A stretch of 64,000 nt of DNA, taken from the NCBI GenBank assembly GCA_013396995.1, contig VWZP01002893.1, positions 310,001 to 374,000 on the forward strand, written 5' to 3'. The position numbers and the translations under genes are program-made. The notes under the pieces are model-generated. The model saw nothing but the letters and a program-made list of their open reading frames with translations. It did not search any database and was not told where the DNA came from. Every line of letters begins with the position of its first letter. The first letter of the stretch is position 1. Shown piece by piece: positions 46,581 through 58,243 of the stretch. Source of the DNA: Dicaeum eximium. Lineage: Eukaryota; Chordata; Aves; Passeriformes; Dicaeidae.

Positions 46581-49329
46581 ATAGTTTTATCTAGGTTGTT
46601 TTATTACAGTTTTGACAGGGAAATGTCAGAAGGGAATGGGCTGCCTGTACTCCTGGTGTCTGGTCCCACCAGCTCTTGCAGTGCCTGAGAGGCAGGCTTG
46701 TCCCCTCACTGGCAGCTGTGGTGGGAGCGTGGGGAAGCAGAGCCAGGGTGAATCACTCCCTCTGCAAATTGCCCTACAGCACCTTCCATGCCCCTGGCAT
46801 AATCTAGTTTTACAGTGCACATCCCAAAAAGACCTGAGGGAGCTTGTGTGTTCAGCAGTGTTACATTAGCATCCAGCACTGTCAGCCTTTCTATTTCTGC
46901 AAATAAACAAGCAGAGGGCTGGCCCAACTTTCTTCATCTTCATAACTAGGAATTGGAAGTTATTGGATACTTTTATCCTGGTTACTCATTAATTTACACT
47001 GTGAAGATTTGGTGGAATTATTTGGAGATGGAAAAAAAGGCTTACACTTCTCTTTTCACCTATCAAAAACCACCACAGATTTGTATGGTGTGTTAAAGTT
47101 ACAAGATAATTTTTCTGTGCTCTTCCATCAAAAGAAGTAGACAAGGGCAGAGGATTTTCCTCTCTGCAACATCTTTCTTCCAGTGTCCTCAAGCAGAGTA
47201 GTGTGGATGAGGCATTGCAGGAGGTGCCTTTGCCCCTAGTGGATTTGAAAAGAGAGAGCCTAATGCTTGATGCAGTAGACATAAACTTTGGTACTCGTGA
47301 GAGGGGCTTAAGATGGCACTTTAAGAGAGGAGGATGTTTCTTGGTGAATGGGGCTTTTCTTCCCCGAGAGTTCAGCAGAACCTTTCAGCTACTAGCCAGC
47401 AATCCAAGACATACTATGTGGCATGTTACTGCTCTCTTTTCCTGACTCTTAGATTGACACTAACAGCCTGTCTGGATCCAGTTGGGCCTAGGAGTGAATT
47501 TCTGAGTGCCTCCAGTGCAGTGAGCCAGTTTCCCTAGCAAACCTCAAGGACAGAAGATTTTCCTTTCTTTTCAAAGAACACCTGGGAATATATGCTTGTG
47601 GAAGTTGTACAGTGTTGTGCTTGGCCGCAGTCGTGCACAGTTTATAGTGTAACTGTTTTCTACTATCTTACATAAACTTATAACCAGAGGCTTTTGCCAT
47701 TCTTCAGAGGGAGTAGAGATGAAGATACTATACTCTTCTTCTTGGCGCTAGAAGTGAGTCAGGGTTGACACACAAAAGTAGGAGGCAACAGTTTGTGTGT
47801 AGGAAGCTTGTTCTGTCCAAAGAAAATCTATGGGTCATATGCAGGGTGTTAGTCCTGCTACACTGTAAGGCTGGTATCTTCTGCTGAAACTGAGTTCACA
47901 CACACTCACCATTTGGAGCATATGGAGAGCTCAGCAGATCAGCCCTCAAGGGATGACTGGTGAAATGGTTGAAGGTAGGTTGGGATGTAATTATTTGTTT
48001 ATGAGGTCCCATATTGCACCAAGTTATAATTGTTTATGAACACTGCTGTGAAGTCAGGAGGGAAACATTCCAACCCAAGGAGATACTAAGATATAACCTA
48101 ATTATTGTTGTTATTTTTGTTCTTGCCTATTGTGATAGCACCTACACGATGCTTGTTCAAACACAGGGCAAAAAATATTCCCTCTGCCAAAGAGCTAGCA
48201 AGCTAAGGATGAGACAGGAGACAACAGATGGACACAGATAACTGGGGGAGTACAGAACACCCAAAGATTGGTCAGCAGGATGGGTGGTATGATAGCATGT
48301 TGACAGCTTAGCTGTTGTCAAGCTTTCTGTAGGCATGTGACGAAGAATTATAACAATAATTCAAACTGTGTCCTTTGCTTTGGTGGTGTTGTGTGTGCAT
48401 CTTCCATCTGTTTAGATAAAACAGCTCAGTGCAGCTTTTTCTGTCCCAAAACTTCCCATCATTCATCTGGTATAGATAGGGAGACACACTGGTCCAACAA
48501 TGAAGTGTCCATTGCAGTTTTCAAGGGAAACTGTAGTTTATTATTGTGGAAAGAGAATGAGGCTGAACATGGGATTTTTTGCTGCCCTGCATTTTAAAGG
48601 ACACTGGGAAAAGACTGATGGATCTCAGCAGGATGGATATTCAAACTAAGTGGCATAATGCAGGAGGTTTGTTGGCTGAAGTCTTACCAAAGTGTTGCAA
48701 AAACTATGTAATGCCACCCATAGGCAACCTAAATGTTCTCTTTTTACCACTGGTTTCTTGTTCCATTCAGCTTTGGGCCCACAGATTTCTTAGTCATGCT
48801 TTTGCTAGCAGGGTGCATTAAGAGGCCCTTCTTGATGCCTTTCACATTTTATGAATTTTCATGCAATTTCAAGCTTTTCTAATTTTCATCCTGACATGCT
48901 GAGGCAGAGTTTCAGTATTCTTCCTGAGAAGCACACCCCCACTTTCACCTTTCATTCGCATCCTTTTGTGTTTGAGTGCTGTCAAGAGTTTCCCATTCAG
49001 CTGCCTGCTTCCTTCCACACCCACTTGGCTTCCCACAAATTGAATTGAACTGTTCTTGTGCTTTGAGGAGTTTGTTCTTTAAGATCTTTAAGGTCTCCTG
49101 GGTCCCTTTGCTAGATTATCCCATGTAAGTGCTCAGTGAATGATTTCTTAGAGCTCTCCAGTGATCATTCTGTCACTGTAATTGTGCTGGAAAAAGGGTT
49201 CTGTTTGTAAACTGATTCGTCTGTCATTTCAGATTTGGTTGTTCTTCTCTGTAATTTTTGTTTCTCTATATGTTAAACAGTTTATACCTCTTCTCTCTAT
49301 TTCCACTGAAGTCTTTCTTGTCTTGCTTC
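46581..49329. other. Non-coding, nothing recognised
   Basis: No exon, RNA gene or repeat supported. Frames stay below 100 codons. Confidence 0.5.
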
Positions 49330-50392
49330 TGGTGGTTTGGCCCTGGCTGGATGCCAGGTATCCACCAAAGCTGCTCTGCCACTCCCTTCCTCAGCTGGAC
49401 AGGGAGAGAAAATAGAACAAGTGGTCCATGGGCTGAGATAAGGGCAGGGAGAGATCACTCACCAAATACTGTCATGGGCGGGAGACTTGACTTGGGGAAA
49501 TATATTGAATTTATTACCAATCAAAATCAGAGCAGGGTAATGAAAAGAAAAAACAATTCCAAAAGCACCTCCCTCCTTCCTCCACACCCTTAGCTTTATT
49601 CCTGATTCTCTACCTCCTCCTGCTATCAGCAGTGCAGGAAGATGGGGAATGGGGGTTACAGTCAGTTCATCCCATGTTGTTTCTGTTGTTGCTCCGTCCT
49701 CAGCGAGAGGAGTCCTTCCCTTGCTCTGGTTTGGGCTCCCTTTCACAGAGGACAGTTCTTATGAACTTTTCCAATGTAAGTCCTTCCCACAGGCCACAGT
49801 TCTTCACAGACTGCTCCAACATAGATCCCTTTCCACAGGATGGGGCCCTCCAGGACCAGACTGCTTCAGTGTGGGTCCCTCACAGTGTCACAAGTCATGC
49901 CAGAAGCATGCTCCAGCACAGGTTTCCCAAGGGGTCACAACCTTCTTGGGTATTCACCTGCTCCAGCGTGGGTCCCCTCATGGGCTGCAGGTGGATCTCT
50001 GCCCCCATTTCCATGAATTTCCATGGACTGCAGGGGCAAATCCTGCCTCACCATGGTCTTCACTGTGGGCTGCAGAGGGATCTCAGCCCTGGTGCTCAGA
50101 GCCCCTCCTTCTCCACTGACCTTGGTGTTCTGCACAGTTCTTCCTGTCACATAGTCTCACTCCTCTCATTTCTGACCACAGTTAATTCTGTGCAGAAGCA
50201 TTTTTTTCTTCATAAATTGGTTATCACAGAGGTGTTACTACCATCACTTATGGTTTCAGCCTTGGCCAGCAGCAGGTCTGTCTTGGAACTGACTGGCATT
50301 GGCTCTACTGAACGTGGGAGAAGCTTCTGGAAGTTCTCAGAGAATCCACCCCTGCAGCTCCCCAGTTGCCAGAACCTTGCCATGCAAACACA
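49330..50392 (+). mobile_element. Avian LTR-like element, family A copy 2 (forward)
   Basis: A 1,063-bp element with TG...CA ends. It begins TGGTGGTTTGGCCCTGGCTGG and ends CCTTGCCATGCAAACACA. The flanks GCTTC (49,325-49,329) and GCTTT (50,393-50,397) differ at one base and are probably a worn 5-bp target duplication. Landmarks shared with copy 1 in the opposite direction include 'gagagatcactcaccaaata', 'tattaccaatcaaaatcaga', 'cctcaccatggtcttcactg', 'tatcacagaggtgttactac' and 'cagccttggccagcagcagg'. Repeated 'tgctcca(g/a)c(g/a)tgggtcc' motifs are present but not as a perfect array. A 273-codon frame here on the + strand is a composition effect in this family. Confidence 0.8.
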
Positions 50393-50903
50393 GCTTTATA
50401 GCCTCTTTTCTCTGGACTCTGTCTTGATATTTTTGTGTTTTATTTTATGGTGAAGTTGTTGTTGTTCTTGTCCCGTGATATTTTCCCCCCTGACACCTCC
50501 CTTCTTTGTACTGTCAGAGGTAAATAGTCAAATGCAAAGAGCAGGAGGCACAAACTTTCTTTTTCATCCTGCCATTGAGCTATTTCATGACAAAAGCAAA
50601 TTGCTATCTCTATTTCTTATCTCTGAAAAAGTTCTCATATTCAATAGATGGAGTTTAAATTCTTTTTGTTGAAGATCATAGACAACAGACTGATTTATTT
50701 AATCACAGTTAGTACACTCTTCATCTCGGAATTGGTTTTAGATAGTATCCCAGACTTTTCTCAGTTAATGGTTGTGAGACATAGCAGCAGATGCTGCCAA
50801 CCCACAACATTCTGTGTTGTGCACCACGTACCTTTGTCCTCTGAATAGTAATAGCATTTCAGTTAAAAACCCACCTGAAATGATACTGTGGACTAACAAT
50901 AGA

Positions 50904-50923
50904 TTAATTGCCAAGGCAATTAA
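50904..50923. promoter_or_regulatory. 20-bp near-perfect palindrome
   Basis: TTAATTGCC and GGCAATTAA are exact reverse complements separated by AA. TAATT words are typical homeodomain cores, so a paired homeodomain site is possible. There is no functional evidence. Confidence 0.35.
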
Positions 50924-53900
50924 TGATCACATGTCTAGCAACAGAATTAATCAAGTTACATAATCCATGTAATAGTGTTGCCATCTCTTCGTAGAGATTC
51001 TTTGCCATTGCTTAGAAGAATAAAGGCATAGGTTCCTTGTTTGAGTTCTTTCCTGCTCAGCCCTCTCATGACTAAAAGAATGGACATCCATCAATACTGT
51101 AGTCCTCCAGATTCCATGGAGAAAAATCCACCTTAATATTCTAATTGTACAGAGAGGAGTCTAGTTGTAGTGACAATTACTCTATTGAATTATATTACTG
51201 TATTCCCCAGTCATACACAAGAATTTTGTTGTGTGATGCTGTCTAAATATAGAACAAAAGGTTTTCATGCTAAGTGATTTGTGTCTCTAAAGCATGCCCC
51301 TCTGTGGCCTCTAATAGAGATAACTTTCTATAATTGATTGAGCCTCAAGTACTGCACCCAGACAGAATGTCCCTGAAGGCTAACCTGCAGGAATAAGTGA
51401 GTCAGATGAGTATTTGTTAGAATACTTAGCAGCACACTGTATTATACCAAATTCGTGTGGGCCTTCCCAGTTCCAGTAGGTGTTGCAAGGACCAGAGAGG
51501 TTAGTTTAGAAAAAGTTCTAGAACAGAAAATTACTTGTACATCCAGACAACTCTCTTTTGGAATGAGTAGGGTTGGAGAGGATTTTGCTGAGGGTTGTGG
51601 AAGCTATGACAAGGAGTTTAAAGGGTTATCTGGGCATGCATGCAATACTAAAATACTGGTTAAATCCCTTAGTTCATCTTGTCTGTATATGGTGCTTTCC
51701 CTTGTAGTCTGTTTCCAGCACTAGATGGTAACAGTGAATAGTGGCAGTACATGCTGTGCACCTGCATATCTGTTTGTAAGATCTGGTTTTAGAGTAGCCT
51801 TGCAGAGAGAGGAGTGACGATGGGCAAGGCAGCCTTTGCTTTACATCTCTGCTGAAGTCAACTGCACAGTACTTATTCTAATGCCATTGGTGTTGTGTCT
51901 AATCTGAAACGTGAGCAGACATAAGGCTTAGTAAATTATGACCTCACTGTCTTGCCATCTTTGTCTCCGGATAACTAGATGTCTAAGAGGCTCAGGCAGT
52001 GATAAAGCTGGAAAACTCAAGCTCACCTAAATAAAGCTTGCATTTTGGATGGCTTAGTATGCTTAATTTCTTCCCTACACTCCTGGCTTCAAATCCTGGT
52101 GAGACCGTAAGTGAAAAAGGCATGTGGAGGTATTCCTTGCTTGGTGTATCTCTCTGTGACAGAAGTAGCCCAGGAAATCTGGTGTATGGCAAACGCAGAA
52201 GAATCAATAAGCTTGTGAGGAAGTGTTGTGGTAGAAGATGGGATGGGTCGCAGGCTGTTTGGCACACAGCTTTCCTCTGCTTTCCCAAAAGTCAAGCAGG
52301 CACGTGCTCAGCGCTTGCAAAGTTTGCATGTGTGCCTGCTCTGATTGTACACCCTCCCTGAACTCTCTGCCCCTGTGCCAAGATACCACTTGATGGCTCC
52401 TACTTTGATAGCATCTGCAGCTTCTGCCTGTACCCAGCACAGCTGAAACCCTTTGTGGAGCAGATGCTCATGCTGCCTGTGATGGTGCTTTCACAAGGCT
52501 CAAACTTTTATTCTTCACCTCACTCCTTTGAACTCTGCCCACCACTCTGTGAATACTAACACCAGCCTATAAATTATCCAGCAGAGCTCTGGCACTTTAG
52601 CAGTCTGTGTTTTCAGTGGCGTGCATGCATAATCGATCTGGGAGACTGCCTCTGCTTTTACTCAGGCATTTGCAGAGACCTTAGACTTTCAGAGTTTTCA
52701 ATCACTGCTGCCTGTACGTTTATTCACTTCTCTGACTGCCTTTTCCTCTGTCACCTGCACACATACCCTTCTGCATCTGCCTGGGTCTAGTGTGTCATGT
52801 CACAGTGTAACCTGCCATAAGTTTGGGGGTGATGTTATAGGCAACTTTCCTATAAGGTGTGGAAGCAACAGGTCACTGCAAACAACTTTCATGTGGAGTA
52901 TGGTGCATCAGAATTTGAAAGGCTCTGTCTTGACTCACTACTTGGGGATTGTGTGTGTGTGTGTTTTGGTCCCATGATGTGCCTTATGGAGCAGCCTAGT
53001 GAGCAGATGCTACTGTCCTTTCTGTCTCATGTTTCGAGGTGAAACTCTTAGCATCATAGCTGCTGACCCTGTGACTCATTGCTCTTAGCCCCTCTAAGTA
53101 GCTGGAAAGTTGCCTTTCTTTCAGTCAGTTGCCTGCTGTCTGTAGAGTTTGAAGTCTAAAGAGTTAAATGGTTGCTCTAGTATTTGGCTGATGGGGCTGA
53201 CTTCTCTTGCCTTGGAGCTTCTCTGTGTCTTTGCTTAGCTCTGTCCACAACCAAAATATCTCAGTTGAATCTTTTTTCTCTTATGATGAGTTGCCCAGAA
53301 TGATCAGTGAAAACCTTTGTCTAAACTGCAAATGGAGTCAGCCTTGATTATCAAGGTTTCACTTACCTCTTCCAATAAGTTCATAGTAAACCACCTTCTT
53401 AACACTTACACATCATCATGTGCCCCTGTGAAAAGGTTTGGCTGTTGCATCCTATATGAGTAGTCAGTTCCCAGTAAAAGATTGTGCCATTTGAGAGAAG
53501 GAGGGGACAGGGTATTGGTTTGATGTCTGTGTGACTGGGAACTGACAGTGCTAGGACTCCAAGGAACAAATGAGAAAAATAAGTAAAAAGGGAATCTAAT
53601 AAATGATTTAACGGTACTGTAGATGTGGTTGGCACTAACAGCATAGATGACAGCCTGGTAGGAAAAGAATCCAAAGGAAGTAGATGGAGAACAGATAGGA
53701 AAAAGGAAGTTTTAAAAGCAAGAAAGAAAAACATGAAAAAAAGGACGAACCTTCTGGTGAGGCAAAAGTATATAAGGAAGTAGAAGAGGCTGGGAGGGAG
53801 AAGGACTAGAGAAGAAGTTTTTGAGCGAAGAGTGTGAATAAAGAGAGCAGAAGGCAGCTTTCTGATTTATGAAGTGTAGATCTAACAGAGCTTCATGTGT

Positions 53901-54937
53901 GTGCTGACCCTGCTGACATCTGCACAAGAACCTGTCTGACTTTGCACAGAAAGGAAGAGGGGAGAGCCAGGAGGGAACACTGCAAGGGATGTCTGGAAGG
54001 AGCGAGGTTGAAAACGAGACAATCTGTGGGAAAGGAAAGAATATCAGGCAGTGGGTTGGACGTAGGGGAAGTGTGGGGAAATGCAGAAGGGAAAAATTAA
54101 GTGACGAGACTCCTTTTGAGGAGGAACAAAATCCCAAAAGAAATGCAATGCTTTTAATATTTTTATTCTTTGATGTGAAAACAACCCCCAAACATTCAAC
54201 ATGCCTTCCTCCTAGGTGTGTGATTGGAGAGGTGGGTTGGAGAATGAATCATAGATGTCTCATCGTTCTAGGGTAGAGTGTGTGAAAAAGACTGTAACCA
54301 CTATTGACACTGTCTGTTGAGCACTGAATGTGTTTCTGTGCCTGATGGGAAATGTGTGTTTATTTGAGGCAGAGGATTTTCAGTGTGTGTGTGTTGTTTA
54401 AGGACTGTGCAGCTTCATTTTACTTAGCTCAAAAGAAAAAGTGTTCTCTTTGGGTTCACTTGCTAATATTTCAGTTTCTGCAGTTACATTTTCACATGTA
54501 TTTTTCCTTCCCTGTTTCTGTGGATCTAATCCAAAGGAGATCTGACTGTTTACAAGAGAAACAGTCAAACTGGCTTGACAGAAAGTACTGTCACATGCAT
54601 GGAGTAAGTACTTAGGTGAAGGGCATTTTCTCTTCTAATCCTTCAGTTGTATTAATCTTAGGTGTTGCTTGCAACAATAGCAAATAAAAAAGTACTCGAA
54701 TAGAATAAAGATTTCTTTTAATTGGTGGTATCCTTTTATGGTGTATAATTTGCCAGCGCCAGTTTATTTTTGATCCAAGACAAATAGCAAGAAAGCTTTC
54801 TAATTTTTTATTGTGTGCTTAAAATCAGTGTAAGATCTGTTAAAAAATAAGTACATGTTTCTGAATTTTAAAGCCTTCTAGGAAAGAAGATGCCAGTCTT
54901 TAACTGCCTTGATCCCACTCACTTGTACAAAAATTAT

Positions 54938-55012
54938 CTAATTATATATATCTATCTAATTTTATATATATATCTGTATCTATCTAATTATATACATATA
55001 TATATATGCATA
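54938..55012 (+). repeat. AT-rich (TATC/TA)n microsatellite
   Basis: Interleaved ATCTAATT, TATC and TA repeats ('attatatatatctatctaat', 'tatacatatatatatatgca'). Confidence 0.9.
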
Positions 55013-58000
55013 CATCTGTGCTTGTGGTGAAAATGTTTGAAGAATTGTATCATTTTGGATCACTTAAATTATTGAATAGGCTAATAATTCATATTCAGAA
55101 TGAGAAGAAACACGTGACTCAGTTATATAGACCATTGCAGGAAATGAAAAACATGGAAAAAACATTGAGAAGAAACGAGGAGGGTGCAGGTTTGTATAGG
55201 ATAAGGAGATCATGTTCCCTTCACCTTTTCTTCAAATCTTACAGTCTGATCAAGTTCCTAGGGAGGAGTCAAAACGCACCTCGGCAGTGGAAGGACAAAG
55301 CATGGATATATGAATTGGGAAGAGATGATATTGTGGGAAAAGCATGGCTGCTGCATCTGCTCTTGCTTCATTTCCTTCTCCAGGGGAAACAGGGGACTTG
55401 GCAAGAAGACTTATGCAGACTCTTGCCACTTGTCCTCTTGATGCCACTCTTGATGCTTTTCAAAGTCTGTAACTACATTTTCTTTGATTAAAACTAGGAA
55501 TTAAAATCCCACCTTCTATCAAATGACCAGCCTGAGGCTGGGATTTGACACTGGGTATCCTCATCCCTTCCTGGCTTCTCTGGATGGAGAGGTAGAGTCT
55601 TGTGTTTCCCTTGGAAATGCTCAGCATTCTCTGCTTGGTGTGACAGTGGAAGGTCTCTTGGGGAGCTGTTGTTGGCTGGTCCTGCCTCTGTCTGTGACAA
55701 GGTGTTGGAGCCTTTCTTTTTGGGAGTTGGTATGGGAGTGAGGAAGGAGTGAGGCCCAGCAGCTCTGCTGAGGATTGAAAGGGAAGCACAAATGTGTACA
55801 ATGCAATTTCTTAGTCTGTACAACAATTCTGTAAACTTAAAATATGAGGTCTCCCTGTGATTCTTCCTTTTCCTGATGAGAAAGGAGAGGAAGTTCAGAA
55901 TGCGAGGAAACGCTGTATGTGCAGATTGAGACCTTGAAGACATCAGTGAGTCTGTATGTCAAAAGAAATGAGGCCTACAGGGCCAAGAAATGTGTTGTCC
56001 AAGCAAGACTAGAGGAAGACTTGAGAGCCTACTGCCTTCCTCAGATGGGCGAGCTTTGCCACATTGGGTGGGGTTTTTCTGTGTGAAGTAGTTGGTGAGG
56101 CTCCCCAACGTCTCCCTAGCTACTGAGATCTGGTTGTTGATAATAATTAGCACTCTGCTGTCCTATTTGTCTCTGATTTAGTGCGCATGATTCTGTTTCT
56201 TCCATATGGCATTTCCTGCATTAACTTAAACCACTGTGAAGTGAGAAGGGCAGTAGATGTCTCTTCTGAAGACAGCAGACGTTCACTGTATTCTTGTCGG
56301 GGAGGGGCTCATGCTGAATTGCTGGTTGACACTTCAAGCTCGTGGCTTAAGGAATTAACAATTGATCACCCCAGAAGATAAGGACCAGCGCATGTGTTTT
56401 TGCCATCAGTGCAGCTCCTTTTGCATTGATAATGGCTAGATGAGGATGGACTTCAGCTGAGCACATCTCCTGTTTCTTTGAGATAGATGGGAGACACTTC
56501 AAATTTGTGTGAGCTCTCCTTGGGTGTCAGCTGTTCAAATATATGGTGGTGAATTATATACATGCAAGATGTATGAAGTGAACTAGATACTTCTTGTCGT
56601 ACTGTTCTCTGGTTTCCATCTTTCTCTCTTTAGCCAAATGCTTCCTTTTGCCTATGGGCTGTACTGCCTGTAGCATGTTCTCCTCATCTGAGGCTCAAAT
56701 GACACTTGGTTTCTTGGCACTGCACCAAGACAAAGACATACTGCTTTACTGGGGACTGTGGTACAACACTTACTGGGAATAATGGAGCCAGACTGTGTGA
56801 GAGGAGAATATATGATGCTCCCTCCAGTTTATGTGAGATACATCATCTAAAGAAGTATATGGAGAAACCAGCAGAACCTTCACAGTAAAAGCCACACTAG
56901 AGTGAACCACTGTCAAAGCAGAAAGAAGCTTCTTACCTGCCATCTGCTGGGGTTTTTCATGTCCCTGTGTCATGCTGTCATGAAATCTTCAAGATTTCAC
57001 CTGGTTCCACCTGGTCTTCCTGCTGCAGGCCCAGTGCCAAAGGGCACACCTGATGAGTGTACAGGGTCACCCCAGGAGACCTGCATTGAGACTGAACCAA
57101 GTCCAAGGCATAGCACATGTGACGAACTGTGCTTTTCCCTGAGGGTCTTTTTTCCCCATATAACAAAATAGCTCTCACAGATTGGTGTGACTGATGATAT
57201 CCACTCAGGAGGAGGAAATGCTGTGAAGACAAACAGTTTGGCATGGGTAGAAGTGTTTTGGAATGAAGCCAAACAGTGAAATAGAAATGCTTCAGGTTGT
57301 GTCTGCCATCAGTAAAGATCCTGGGAGCTGTGGGTCAGTACAGCTTCCTTTTGAATTGTCCTTGATTTTCATGATGATGTTGTAGCTGATTTATTTATTT
57401 TGTTATGACCATTATGTGTGCCACCTTGCCCCATCTGCCTTCATTTCTGATTTCTCAGCCTTTATAGTTGAATTGAGCACTGCCTTCTTTCTCAGACTGA
57501 CCTGGCAGTACTTATGTACAATAACTAGAAATGGGAATTGATGGGGAAATTGGGCAGCATAAGCCAGCCCTGAGTAGAGGGAAGAGTGTGTTTCCTTGGG
57601 CTGAGCTTCTGTTTTGCGTTTTTCCTTACTGCTCACTGCTTTCTCAAAGGTTCTCTATGGTGTCATCTCCTTTAATCCTTGTGCAGCAAAGGTTAATGTT
57701 AATGCTGTGTATGAGGGAAGGAGTCCCTGCTGGTACAGGAAAGGAATTATTTAATAAAAAAGTAATCATTGATCAGGGGCTCCAATCTGTCAAAGGTCAC
57801 TTATTGATCCACCTCTCACTGTGAGTCAAGCACTCTGTTTTAATGACCTAATTCCCAGGTAAGTCCCTCTGTTATTTGGCAGAAGTGGTGCACGGAAACC
57901 CTGCTTCTTACAGAATGTCACTTTTGGCATGTCATGCCATGGGGTAGGAAAAGACTTGAAGTGATGTCAGCCGTCCGTGCTTTAACATACTCCCAGTCCT

Positions 58001-58205
58001 GCTTGCTTCATACATTTGCTATCTCAAGGAAACCCAGAGTTGCAAGGATCACAGAGGTTAGATGTTCTTGTTGCTGGGAAAATCTTTTCAGGCCAGAACT
58101 GAAGTACAGTAAAAGGGACAGTGCAAAGGCAGGTAAGATATTTGTGAAGCTGTAATTATTTCTTTTGCCCTAGTTTAGTTTGGAAGAAGTAAAGACAAAT
58201 ATAAG

Positions 58206-58243
58206 AGAAGATAATATATATAATATTATATATATATAAAAGA
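58206..58243 (+). repeat. (TA)n microsatellite
   Basis: 'gataatatatataatatta' followed by 'tatatatataaaagag'. Flanked on both sides by 'agagaaga'. Confidence 0.85.

Noticed and set aside
49632..50453. 273-codon plus-strand frame
   Set aside because: It lies almost wholly within an LTR-like element and extends past its end. A second frame of 156 codons overlaps it, and there is no domain signature.
54488..54604. Possible exon between 'tttctgcag' and 'gagtaagta'
   Set aside because: One frame is open, but the peptide shows no family and the acceptor's polypyrimidine tract is weak. Such chance acceptor/donor pairs are expected in 64 kb.
58096..58132. Possible mini-exon between 'cttttcag' and 'gtaaga'
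   Set aside because: Only about 37 bp, with one of three frames stopped, and no link to the candidate first exon can be shown.
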